Below, one piece after another: positions 1 through 6,813 of a DNA stretch of 9,332 nt. The notes beneath the pieces are model-generated. The model worked only from the letters and a program-made list of their open reading frames with translations, was not told where the DNA came from and did no database searches. Source of the stretch: Solirubrobacterales bacterium (GTDB lineage: Bacteria; Actinomycetota; Thermoleophilia; Solirubrobacterales; Solirubrobacteraceae); the NCBI GenBank assembly GCA_015655225.1, contig JAATFK010000669.1:1-9332 (forward strand), read 5' to 3'. Position numbers and translations under genes: made by a program. Position 1 is the stretch's first letter; every line of letters starts with the position of its first letter.

Positions 1-34
1 CCAGCACAGGGATGGTGTAGTCTTTGTGGTCCGT
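1..34. other. Atypical window edge beyond the truncated MCE gene
   Basis: These bases lie just past the TAA that ends the third MCE gene. Their G+C is about 56% by my count, clearly below the surrounding DNA. On the minus strand the frame of the MCE gene stays open to the edge and reads T-D-H-K-D-Y-T-I-P-V-L, with codons such as AAA and CCT that are uncommon in the neighbouring genes. The stretch could be the diverged continuation of the MCE domain, or a misassembled contig end. I cannot decide between these from 34 bases. Confidence 0.4.
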
Positions 35-328
35 TTAGCCATCCTTGTCGAGGCTGACTGACAGTTCGGCCTCGACTTCGCCGTTATTCAGTTGCACCGG
101 GACCACCGACTTGACCACCCCGACTCGGGCGCCGCCGATCCGCACCTCGTTCGCCTTGACCAAGGCGTCGGCGTCGGGGACGCGCGCCTTCAGGTTGTAG
201 GTCGAGACGAACGGGAGGCCGTTGTTGGCGTTGTAGGCGAGGAAGACGGCGACGATCACGACCAGCACGGTCGCCGCGCCGATCAGGATGGGGTTCGCCG
301 CCACGGAGACGCCGCGCCGCTTCCTCAT
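35..328 (-). CDS. MCE-family (MlaD-like) lipid-transport protein, truncated
   Basis: This is the N-terminal part of a third MCE protein of the lipid-import operon. The 97 residues contain a basic start (MRKRRG), one membrane anchor at about residues 11-31, and the first part of an MCE domain with the hallmark NEVRIGGARVGVV. Related proteins usually run to several hundred residues, so most of the domain and the helical region are missing. The ATG overlaps the TGA of the preceding MCE gene by four bases and follows a G-rich Shine-Dalgarno-like run, which supports this start. The TAA falls inside the domain (after LDKDG), so it is a premature stop. It could be a nonsense mutation, a sequence error, or a chimeric contig edge. 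The MCE assignment is secure, but the protein end is not. Confidence 0.85.
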   Translation of the reverse strand: MRKRRGVSVAANPILIGAATVLVVIVAVFLAYNANNGLPFVSTYNLKARVPDADALVKANEVRIGGARVGVVKSVVPVQLNNGEVEAELSVSLDKDG

Positions 329-1839
329 CTCGACCCCCCGTCGCCGAGCAGGTAGCCGAGCAGCGGAGCCTCGGCATCGGCGCTCGCGCCCTGCGTTCTG
401 ACGGACGCCGGCGGCTGGCTCGCGGCCGCCTGCCGGACCTGTTCGTCGCCGCTCGCCGGCGTCGTCGTGGCCGGCGGCCTGGTGGCGGCCGGCGGCGTCG
501 TGGCGGTCGGCGCGGTCGTCGTCGACGGCGGCGTGGTCGCCGTGGTCGTCGTCGTGGTCCCGCCCGCCGACGCGGCGCTCGCCGACGCGTCGTGCGTCGA
601 GGTGAACGTCGAGTCGCAGCCGCCGCTGGGGTCGTAGGCCGTCTCGTAGATGGTGCACTGCCCGACGTAGAGATACGTCAGCAGGAAGTGGCTGACGGAG
701 TCGAAGCTGTTGAGCGATCCCGCCAGTCCGACGATCGCGTCGCCGAGGCGGTTGAAGCCGAAGTGCGACTCGAGGCTCCCGAGGCCCTGCCCGAGCTGCT
801 GGGCGACCGGCTTGACGGCCGTCGCGAAGCGCTGCACGTCGTTCACGACCGGCTCCGCGGCCGGCAGTGCCTGGGAGCCGACCGCGGCCGCGTCGCCGAG
901 CGTCTTGACGGCCGGCAGCGCCTCCGTGCTGAACGGGCCGAGCTGCTGGAAGACCTGGTTGATCGAGGGCGCGGCCGACTGCAGGTCGGCCAGCACCGGG
1001 GTCGCCTGGTCGGTCAGGTCGCCGAGCTTCTGCGCGGTCGGGCCGAGCTGCTCCAGGAAGCCCGGCAGCTTCTGGATGTTGGCCTCCAGCGCGTCGCCTC
1101 TGGCGGCGGTCGCGTCGGCCGTCACGCCGGCCTTGTCGACGAAGTCGCCGAGCTGCCCGCGGTCCCGCGCGAGCGGCGCGAGCGCGGCGTCGGAGTCGGC
1201 CGCCAGCGAGGCGAGCGTTCTGTTCTGGCCGGCCAGCAGCTTCAGCACCTTGTCGGTCTGCTCGAGCGCCGGGTCGGCGCGCCGGATCACGTCGCGCAGC
1301 TCGCTGCCGTTGCCGGCCAGCCCGGTGCCGAGCTCGTTCAGGATCAACGCGAAGCGCTGGCGCTCGGGCATCTGCATGACGTCGCCGATCAGGTCGACGT
1401 CGACCGGCGAGGACGTGCGGTCGAGCGGCAGCAGGTACTGGCCCTTGCCGTCGCCGCTTCTGATCTTCGTCAGCAGCGGCGCCGGTCTCGCGTTCGCGCT
1501 CTTCGGCTCGGTCGGCTGGCACTCGACGAACTTCTCGCCGATCAGCGACTGCGGCCGGATGATGCAGTTGGCGTCGGCGCGGAAGTCCTTGAACGCGGGG
1601 TCGGTGATCTTCATCACGACGACCGCCTTCTTCTGCTTCGTCACGTCGAGCGCGGCGACCGTGCCGATCTTCGCGCCCGCGACCTTCACGTCCTCGCCGG
1701 GGACGAGGTAGCCGGCGTCGTCGAAGATCGCGCGCACCTCGTAGGTGCCTCCGCCGCCGCTGCGCTTGGCGCCGGTGCCGAGCACGAGCACGGCGAGCGC
1801 CGCGACGATCACGAGGGCGAGCGCGAGCAGCCGTCTCAT
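325..1839 (-). CDS. MCE-family (MlaD-like) protein with Thr/Pro-rich C-terminal linker
   Basis: This 504-residue protein is predicted to be the second substrate-binding MCE subunit of the transporter. A basic N-terminus and one membrane helix (about residues 4-22) anchor it. The MCE domain follows at about 32-110, with GEDVKVAGAKIGTV and then a RPQSLIGEKFVE segment typical of the family. Residues 150-375 form a long helical region rich in Leu, Ala and Gln. In related systems such regions assemble into a tube or needle that carries lipid. A cysteine pair (C395, C408) precedes a low-complexity Thr/Pro stretch (428-461) and a polar tail. The ATG overlaps the TGA of the upstream MCE gene, so translation is probably coupled. 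MCE assignment is firm, but the substrate cannot be read from sequence. Confidence 0.92.
   Translation of the reverse strand: MRRLLALALVIVAALAVLVLGTGAKRSGGGGTYEVRAIFDDAGYLVPGEDVKVAGAKIGTVAALDVTKQKKAVVVMKITDPAFKDFRADANCIIRPQSLIGEKFVECQPTEPKSANARPAPLLTKIRSGDGKGQYLLPLDRTSSPVDVDLIGDVMQMPERQRFALILNELGTGLAGNGSELRDVIRRADPALEQTDKVLKLLAGQNRTLASLAADSDAALAPLARDRGQLGDFVDKAGVTADATAARGDALEANIQKLPGFLEQLGPTAQKLGDLTDQATPVLADLQSAAPSINQVFQQLGPFSTEALPAVKTLGDAAAVGSQALPAAEPVVNDVQRFATAVKPVAQQLGQGLGSLESHFGFNRLGDAIVGLAGSLNSFDSVSHFLLTYLYVGQCTIYETAYDPSGGCDSTFTSTHDASASAASAGGTTTTTTATTPPSTTTAPTATTPPAATRPPATTTPASGDEQVRQAAASQPPASVRTQGASADAEAPLLGYLLGDGGSR
457..558 (-). repeat. Thr/Pro/Ala low-complexity coding tract
   Basis: Within the second MCE gene, codons 428-461 are almost entirely Thr, Pro and Ala, including a run of six threonines and repeated TTP/PAT units. 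The DNA is an imperfect run of ACC/ACG/CCG-type triplets. It probably encodes a flexible extracellular linker that could be glycosylated, as Thr/Pro-rich linkers sometimes are in actinobacteria. Repeat length may vary between strains through slippage. This last point is inference. Confidence 0.8.
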
Positions 1840-3176
1840 GGGCCGGGGACCAGCTCTCTGGCGTCGCAGTCGAAGCCGGCCGGCACGAACGGGTTGGAGC
1901 CGTCGGGGCGCGCCTGGCTGGCGCTGCCGGGGCAGCGGCGCAGGTTCCCGACGTCGAGCTGCGAGAGCCGCTGGTTCGGGGAGACCGGGTTCAGCACCGA
2001 GGTGCCGTCGGCGTTCTGGCTGAACTGGAACGCGCCCGAGAGCGGCATCACGCGGATGAAGTGGCCGTTCGCGTCGTAGTTCGCGGCCGCCTCGCCGAAG
2101 TCGCGGAACCAGCCGACGAGGTCGGGCGTGTACGGCCGCGCGTAGTCGATCACCGGCTGGCCGGCTCTCAGCGCCTTGACGCCGGACTTCGAGGTCGCGC
2201 TGACCTGCTTCGCGAGCTGCGGCGTCTGCTGGAGGATGTCGGTCAGGTCGTTGCCGGAGCCCGGTCTGCTGATGATCGTGCTGAGCTGGCCGAAGGCCGG
2301 CGTCGCCTCCTGGACGAGCGGCCGCAGGGCGGCGAGGAACGGCGCGAAGCGCTTCGTCGCCGGCTTCGAGGCGTCGACCAGCGGCGTCAGGTCGCCGAGC
2401 GTCGAGCGCAGGTCGACGAGCGTCGAGTTGCCCTCCCGCAGCGTGTCCGGCAGCACCCCGATGGCCTGCGAGAGCGACTGGTTCTCGGCGCCGATCGTCC
2501 CCATCGTCGTGCTGAGGTTGCCGATCAGGCCGGTGAGGTCGTCTCTGCGCTGCGCGACCGCGCCCAGCACCGCGCCGCCGCTCTGGAGCGCCTGCGTCAG
2601 CGAGGTCGTGTCGCGTGTCAGCTCGCTCACGAGCTGGTCGGTCGTCGAGATCGCCGGGTTGAACGCTCTCGCGGCGGCGTTCACCTCGGGCCCTCTGTTC
2701 TCGTACTGCTTGGCCGAGCCCTGGATCACGTCCTGCAGCCCTCTGCGCGTCGCCGGGTCGAACGTGTTGAAGACCTGGTCGAGGTCGACCGTCGGGGTCG
2801 TGTCCTGCTCGGTGAGCGTCGCGCCGTCTCTCAGCTTGGGCCCGTTGTTCGGCCCCGGCGTGAGCGCGATGTAGCGGTTCGCGACGCCGGAGAGCGACTG
2901 CAGCCGGATGTCCGCGGTCGTGCCCTCGTGCAGCGGCGCGTAGGGCTTCGAGACCGAGATCGTGATCTGCGCCTGGTTGTCCTGCGTCAGCGAGATCGCG
3001 TCGACGTTGCCGATCCGGCGCCCGCCGATCGTCACGTTGTCGCCCTTCACGATCTGGCTCGCGTCGATGAAGCGCAGCTTGTACGTCTCCGAGCCGGGGC
3101 CGGACAGCAGCACGATCGCGATCACGGCGATCACGATCACGAGCGCGGCGGCAGCGGCGCCACGGGCGATCGTCAT
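1836..3176 (-). CDS. MCE-family (MlaD-like) lipid-transport protein
   Basis: This 446-residue protein is the first MCE subunit after the ATPase gene. A hydrophobic helix at about residues 8-25 anchors it in the membrane. The MCE domain spans about 30-108 and contains KGDNVTIGGRRIGNV and RLQSLSGVANRYIALT. A long helical region follows, rich in Gln, Leu, Thr and Ser (about 130-360). The C-terminus has a cysteine pair (C415, C437) that could form a disulfide outside the membrane. The ATG is preceded by GAGGG with a 6-base spacer, and the gene starts after a 96-base gap downstream of the ATPase gene. Its TGA overlaps the next MCE start as ATGA. Family assignment is confident, but the transported lipid (sterol, fatty acid or phospholipid) is unknown. 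Confidence 0.92.
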   Translation of the reverse strand: MTIARGAAAAALVIVIAVIAIVLLSGPGSETYKLRFIDASQIVKGDNVTIGGRRIGNVDAISLTQDNQAQITISVSKPYAPLHEGTTADIRLQSLSGVANRYIALTPGPNNGPKLRDGATLTEQDTTPTVDLDQVFNTFDPATRRGLQDVIQGSAKQYENRGPEVNAAARAFNPAISTTDQLVSELTRDTTSLTQALQSGGAVLGAVAQRRDDLTGLIGNLSTTMGTIGAENQSLSQAIGVLPDTLREGNSTLVDLRSTLGDLTPLVDASKPATKRFAPFLAALRPLVQEATPAFGQLSTIISRPGSGNDLTDILQQTPQLAKQVSATSKSGVKALRAGQPVIDYARPYTPDLVGWFRDFGEAAANYDANGHFIRVMPLSGAFQFSQNADGTSVLNPVSPNQRLSQLDVGNLRRCPGSASQARPDGSNPFVPAGFDCDARELVPGP

Positions 3177-3272
3177 CGCCGGCCCTCGGAACGAGGAAGG
3201 GGCGCCTGGAGACGGAAGTCAGACAAGGCTCAGGTTCAACTCGACAGTGAGGTCCGGACCGGAGAACCCCGG
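3177..3272 (-). other. Spacer between the ATPase and first MCE genes
   Basis: This is the only gap of any size inside the mce operon. It contains a perfect 10-base palindrome (GGTCCGGACC, 3251-3260) and the GAGGG ribosome-binding site of the MCE gene. I see no convincing terminator, because the palindrome has no loop and no T-run follows. An internal promoter or processing site is possible but not shown. Confidence 0.4.
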
Positions 3273-4274
3273 CTATTCCATCCCGAGCGGGCCTTGCGAC
3301 TCGCCGCTGAGGAACTGCCGAACGAAGGGGTTCTCAGACGCGAACAGGTCGGCCGCCGGTCCCGACTCGACGATCCGGCCACGCCACAGGACCGCGATGA
3401 ACTCGGCGACCCGACGCGCGCTGGCGATGTCGTGCGTGATCACGACGTACGCGCCGCCGTTCTCCTCGTGGATCTCCTTGATCAGCTCGCAGAGCAACGC
3501 CGTGCGGACCGGATCGAGGCCCGAGTCGGGCTCGTCGAAGAGGACGATGTCGGGATCGAGCACGAGCGCGCGCGCGAAGCCGGCGCGCTTGCGCATGCCG
3601 CCCGACAGCTCGTTCGGCATCATCTCGTTCGCCTCGCCGAGCCCGACCTCACGCAGCCGCGCGTTGACGATCTCGGCGATCTCCTCCTCGCCTCTGTCGG
3701 TGTGCTGCCGCAGCGGGAAGGCGACGTTGTCGTAGAGGTTCATCGAGCCGAACAGCGCGCCGTCCTGGAACAGGACGCCGAACTTTCTGCGCATGTCGAA
3801 CAGCTCGTCGTCGACCATGTTCGGGACCGACTCGCCGTGCACGAGAATGTCGCCCTGGTCGGGGTAGAGCAGTCCGACCATGTGCTTGATGCAGACCGAC
3901 TTGCCGGTGCCCGACGGCCCCAGGATCATCGAGATTCTGTTCTCCGGGATGCCGAGGTTGAGGCCGCGCAGCACGCGGTTGCGGCCGAACGCCTTGTGCA
4001 CGTCGAGGAACTCGATCGCGTCCTCGACGCCCTCGACCGAGTGCTTCGTCCCGGTGTGCCACTGGAACTCCTCGTCGTCGGTCCGCGCGACCGGCTCGGA
4101 GACGACCGAGATGCGCGAGCTCGCCACGTCGGTGGAGGTGGAGGGCACGGTCGCGGGCGGGCCGGCCGGCGGCGCCTCCAGCTCGGGCGCCTCCGTGTCG
4201 GCGTCCTGGGCGAGCAGCTCGACGTCGTCGTCCCGCGGCGCGTCCGCGCCCTTCTCGAAGTCGGATTCGCTCAC
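3273..4274 (-). CDS. mlaF: MlaF/Mkl-type ABC transporter ATP-binding protein
   Basis: This 333-residue ATPase should drive the Mce lipid importer from the cytoplasmic side. All nucleotide-binding motifs are present: Walker A GPSGTGKS (119-126), Q-loop Gln170 in LFQDGALFGSM, signature LSGGMRKR (223-230), Walker B IVLFDEP (243-249), D-loop SGLD and switch His281 (THD). GALFGSM and the LSGGMRKR form are typical of the MlaF/Mkl group. About 85 residues of acidic, Pro/Thr-rich, probably disordered sequence precede the domain, whereas usual MlaF proteins are about 270 residues and lack it. I choose the GTG at 4274 because GGAGG lies five bases upstream. A GTG at 4295 in the same frame would overlap the permease gene and lacks that site. 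The gene starts one base after the permease stop and ends in TAG. Confidence 0.94.
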   Translation of the reverse strand: MSESDFEKGADAPRDDDVELLAQDADTEAPELEAPPAGPPATVPSTSTDVASSRISVVSEPVARTDDEEFQWHTGTKHSVEGVEDAIEFLDVHKAFGRNRVLRGLNLGIPENRISMILGPSGTGKSVCIKHMVGLLYPDQGDILVHGESVPNMVDDELFDMRRKFGVLFQDGALFGSMNLYDNVAFPLRQHTDRGEEEIAEIVNARLREVGLGEANEMMPNELSGGMRKRAGFARALVLDPDIVLFDEPDSGLDPVRTALLCELIKEIHEENGGAYVVITHDIASARRVAEFIAVLWRGRIVESGPAADLFASENPFVRQFLSGESQGPLGME

Positions 4275-4275
4275 G

Positions 4276-5073
4276 TCATCCTCCAATCGGCGCACGGGGG
4301 TTCGCGCCCCAGAAGATCTGGGTGCCGAGCATCCCGATCAGGTGGACGGCCACGATGTTCAGGACCATCGACTTCGCCGTCGCGGTCCCGACTCCCACCG
4401 GGCCACCGCGCGCGTTGTAGCCGTAGTAACACCCGACCAGCACGATCACGGTCGCCATCGCCATCGCCTTGATCGCGCTGAAGAGCAGGTCGGGAGGGTT
4501 CTGGAACATCCAGAAGATCAACGAGTAGCCGCCGGCAGAGACCTCGTGGATCTGCACCACCACCGCGAGGTAGCTGGCGAAGAAGCCGGAGCGGACGGAG
4601 GCGATGTAGACGAACGGCAGAACCATCCAGGAGGCGAGCAGGCGCGTCGCGCAGAGGAAGGTCATCGAGTTGATGCCCATCACCTCGAGCGCGTCGATCT
4701 CGTCGGAGATCCGCATCGAGCCGAGCTCGGCGACGATCCCGGTGCCGACCTTCGCGGCCATCATGTAGCCGAAGGCGTAGGGCACCAGCTCGCGCAGGTC
4801 GCACCAGGCGGCGAAGACGCCGGCGTAGGTCGGCGTGCCGGTCCCGCGCGTGAAGTACGCGCCCTCGATCCCGCACTGCAGGCCGATGATGAAGACGAGG
4901 CCGCAGATCACGAGCGTCGAGCTGAGGATCAGGATCCCGGCCTGGCGCAGGGCCTCGCCGAAGAAGCGGAAGACGCGGCCGCCGAAGACCTGGCCGAGGA
5001 CCTGGCCGCAGAAGCCGGCGATCTCGCCGAACGTCTCGATCCACGCGCGCGGCGCTGCCAGCAGGCCGTTCAT
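4276..5073 (-). CDS. mlaE: MlaE/YrbE-type lipid ABC transporter permease (second)
   Basis: This 265-residue membrane protein is one of two permease subunits of the Mce transporter. It has an N-terminal amphipathic stretch (about 10-40), then about five hydrophobic segments (roughly 46-66, 95-115, 140-160, 165-185, 203-218 and a final one near 236-255). It carries the MlaE signature SDEIDALEVMGIN (about 123-135) and the conserved loop ARGGPVGVGTATAKSMV (221-237). The length matches the family. The ATG overlaps the TGA of the first permease gene, and a strong ribosome site for the ATPase gene sits in its 3' end. It is clearly a paralogue of the preceding gene but diverged, so the transporter core is probably a heterodimer like mycobacterial YrbEA/YrbEB. 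Confidence 0.93.
   Translation of the reverse strand: MNGLLAAPRAWIETFGEIAGFCGQVLGQVFGGRVFRFFGEALRQAGILILSSTLVICGLVFIIGLQCGIEGAYFTRGTGTPTYAGVFAAWCDLRELVPYAFGYMMAAKVGTGIVAELGSMRISDEIDALEVMGINSMTFLCATRLLASWMVLPFVYIASVRSGFFASYLAVVVQIHEVSAGGYSLIFWMFQNPPDLLFSAIKAMAMATVIVLVGCYYGYNARGGPVGVGTATAKSMVLNIVAVHLIGMLGTQIFWGANPRAPIGG
4280..4284 (-). promoter_or_regulatory. Ribosome-binding site of the MlaF-type gene
   Basis: GGAGG on the minus strand lies five bases before the GTG at 4274, inside the last codons of the upstream permease gene. It decides the GTG start over the GTG seven codons upstream. Confidence 0.7.
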
Positions 5074-5876
5074 CGCGGGATGTTGAGGGCCGGGTGGGTG
5101 GCGAGCAGCGTCTGCGTGAACACGTAGTTGAACGCGAAGACGCCCATGAACGCGATCACGACCGCCTGGTTGACGGCCCGACCGACGCCCGCCGCGCCCC
5201 CGGACGCGGTCATCCCCTTGTAACAGCACACGATCGCGATGATCGCCCCGAACAGCGTCGTCTTGACGATCGAGCCCCACAGGTCGGTCGTCGACGCGTT
5301 CGTGAAGAAGGTCGCCCAGAACGGTCCCAGCGGCTCGCCGTTGACGAGCGTCGCGATGATCCCGCCGAAGATGCCGAAGATCAGCGCGTAGACGTCGAAC
5401 AGGCCCGTCACGAGCATGAGGGCGAGGAAGCGCGGCACGACGAGGTTCTTCACTGGGTCGACGCCGAGCACCTGCAGGGCGTCCAGCTCCTCGCGGATCT
5501 TGCGCGCGCCGAGGTCGGCGGTGATCGCGGTGCCGGCGACGCCGGCCAGCACGATCGCGTCGACGAAGGGCGCGAACTCGCGGATCGAGGAGAGCACGTA
5601 GAAGCCGCCGAGGCGGTCGAGCGCGCCGAACAGGACGAGGAAGTTGGCCGCCTGGATCCCGACCGCGCCGTAGCCGAACGCGATCGTCGAGATCAGCAGC
5701 GGGAACCAGCAGAGCTTCAGCGCGAAGAGGAACTGCGAGACGAACTCCCCGCCATACGGGTACGGGGGCCTGATCGCGGAGACGATCGTCTTCCCCGTCA
5801 GGATCATCATGTCGCCGACCTCTTCGAGGAGGTTCCTCGTGGGGAGAAGCGCTCGATCAGCGACCGCTCGGACCAT
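5070..5876 (-). CDS. mlaE: MlaE/YrbE-type lipid ABC transporter permease (first, operon head)
   Basis: This 268-residue permease is the first gene of the lipid-transport operon. It has an amphipathic N-terminal region (about 13-45), then about five hydrophobic segments, the MlaE signature REELDALQVLGVD (128-140), and a variant GMTASGGAAGVGRAVNQAVV loop (221-240). In that loop the usual Pro-Val of the second permease (GGPVGVG) is Ala-Ala. I place the start at the ATG at 5876 because GGAGG lies ten bases upstream. An ATG six codons earlier (5894) is also possible but has only a weak GA-rich site. The frame is open further upstream, but that part reads as non-membrane shadow sequence. The TGA overlaps the next permease as ATGA. 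The family call is firm, but the exact start is uncertain. Confidence 0.9.
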   Translation of the reverse strand: MVRAVADRALLPTRNLLEEVGDMMILTGKTIVSAIRPPYPYGGEFVSQFLFALKLCWFPLLISTIAFGYGAVGIQAANFLVLFGALDRLGGFYVLSSIREFAPFVDAIVLAGVAGTAITADLGARKIREELDALQVLGVDPVKNLVVPRFLALMLVTGLFDVYALIFGIFGGIIATLVNGEPLGPFWATFFTNASTTDLWGSIVKTTLFGAIIAIVCCYKGMTASGGAAGVGRAVNQAVVIAFMGVFAFNYVFTQTLLATHPALNIPR

Positions 5877-5938
5877 CTCTCCAGTTCCTCCCATTCTCTC
5901 TCGTCGCGAACGCGCCGGAACGGCGCCCTCACGGCGAC

Positions 5939-5968
5939 AGCGTATGACACGGACTCGACACGTGCCAA
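5939..5968 (-). promoter_or_regulatory. Candidate promoter of the mce operon
   Basis: On the minus strand, TTGGCA (5963-5968) and TACGCT (5939-5944, fitting TAnnnT) are separated by 18 bases. They lie about 60 bases ahead of the first permease start. The spacer carries a direct repeat GACACG read on the plus strand (5946-5951 and 5957-5962), 11 bases apart, and the palindrome CACGTG (5959-5964). These may be a regulator site. The match is by eye only. Confidence 0.35.
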
Positions 5969-6056
5969 ACGGGAACCGTCGCGCGCACCGGTCGGGAGAC
6001 AGCGCGTTCTCCAGCCGCCCAGTCCCGTGTTGTGCAGGGAACTCGCAACCGGCGGA

Positions 6057-6080
6057 CGGGTCCCGACCCGGTGGTATGTT
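6057..6080 (+). promoter_or_regulatory. Candidate promoter/operator of the lipoprotein gene
   Basis: A perfect inverted repeat CGGGTC-CC-GACCCG (6057-6070) lies just ahead of a TATGTT hexamer (6075-6080) that could be a -10 box. No good -35 box is visible 17 bases upstream. If transcription starts near 6087, the repeat would overlap the -35 position, where a dimeric regulator could act. This is inference from position and symmetry. Confidence 0.35.
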
Positions 6081-6089
6081 GGCCGCGCT

Positions 6090-6707
6090 GTGCCATGGAG
6101 AGGAGCGATCCTGCGCCGGGGAGCGGCAGCCGGCGCGGCTGCCTCGCTCCTGCTCGTCTCCGGCTGCGGCGGGGGCACCCGCCAGGACGCCGGCGACCAC
6201 GACGCGACCTACCGTGTCACGGTGACGGACGCCAGCTTCCCCGCGCGTCAGTCACTGGCCCAGTCGAGCGAGCTGCGGATCACCGTCCGCAACGACGACA
6301 GCCACGCGATCCCCGACCTCGCCGCGACGATCACCGGCACCAGCGGCGGCACCGCGAGCGCCGCGTTCGGCCAGCCGAGCGCCGAGTCGGGGCAGGCGTC
6401 CAGCTCGCGGCCCGTCTGGATCGTCGACGACGGACCCGCCGACGGCACCACCGCCTACGCGAACACGTGGGCGCTCGGCAGCGTCGCGCCGGGCGCGAGC
6501 AGAACCTTCGTCTGGCACGTGACCGCGACCGTGCCCGGCACGTTCCGCGTGCGCTACGTGCTCGCCGGCAGCCTCGCCGGCAAGTCGAAGCTCCAGCTCG
6601 GCTCGGGCGCGATCCCGCACGGCAGCTTCCTCGTCCACGTCAGCGCCAGACCGGCGGAGACGAGAGTGACGGCCGCCGGCAAGATCCTCAGCGTCCCGGG
6701 CGACTGA
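6090..6707 (+). CDS. Predicted lipoprotein of unknown function, beta-sandwich-like
   Basis: This encodes a secreted, lipid-anchored protein of about 205 residues. The N-terminus has a twin Arg, an Ala/Leu-rich core and the lipobox L-V-S-G-C followed by Gly-Gly-Gly, so the lipidated Cys is residue 26 from this start. The remainder alternates hydrophobic and polar residues (YRVTVTDASF, ELRITVRNDD, TFVWHVTATVPGTFRVRYVL), as in an Ig-like or CARDB-like beta sandwich. I do not recognise a named family. The start is uncertain. GTG at 6090 would be nearly leaderless if the TATGTT box is real. CTG at 6111 sits five bases after GAGAGGAG and would give a shorter signal peptide with RR right after Met. 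It is transcribed divergently from the mce operon and convergently to glnK. Confidence 0.8.
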   Translation: MPWRGAILRRGAAAGAAASLLLVSGCGGGTRQDAGDHDATYRVTVTDASFPARQSLAQSSELRITVRNDDSHAIPDLAATITGTSGGTASAAFGQPSAESGQASSSRPVWIVDDGPADGTTAYANTWALGSVAPGASRTFVWHVTATVPGTFRVRYVLAGSLAGKSKLQLGSGAIPHGSFLVHVSARPAETRVTAAGKILSVPGD

Positions 6708-6711
6708 CCCC

Positions 6712-6761
6712 GCAACGCACGAGGGCCCGCGACGCTTGCGCGCCACGGGCCCCCGCGTTGC
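6712..6761. terminator. Two-part hairpin, likely bidirectional terminator
   Basis: The outer arms GCAACGC (6712-6718) and GCGTTGC (6755-6761) are perfectly complementary. So are the inner arms GGGCCCG (6723-6729) and CGGGCCC (6746-6752), with a small internal loop between the two stems. It begins four bases after the lipoprotein stop and lies about 50 bases beyond the glnK stop on the opposite strand, so it can serve both. No T-run follows, which is common for terminators in very GC-rich DNA. Confidence 0.7.
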
Positions 6762-6813
6762 ACGGACCGGCACCGCCCGTCATTACGGTGCCGGAACCGA
6801 GTTGGTGGTCGAG

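Noticed and set aside
35..1522. A 495-codon minus-strand open frame spanning the first two MCE genes
   Set aside because: Only its last 97 codons match a protein family. The rest is an Arg/Ala-rich shadow of the second MCE gene in another frame, and the ATGA overlap gives a better start at 328.
3251..3260. Palindrome GGTCCGGACC as a terminator after the ATPase gene
   Set aside because: It has no loop or T-run, and termination here would cut off the MCE genes. More likely it is chance in GC-rich DNA or a protein site.
592..4472. Long plus-strand open frames opposite the mce operon
   Set aside because: They are Arg/Val/Asp-rich antisense shadows of GC-rich genes with no recognisable domain, ribosome site or lipobox.
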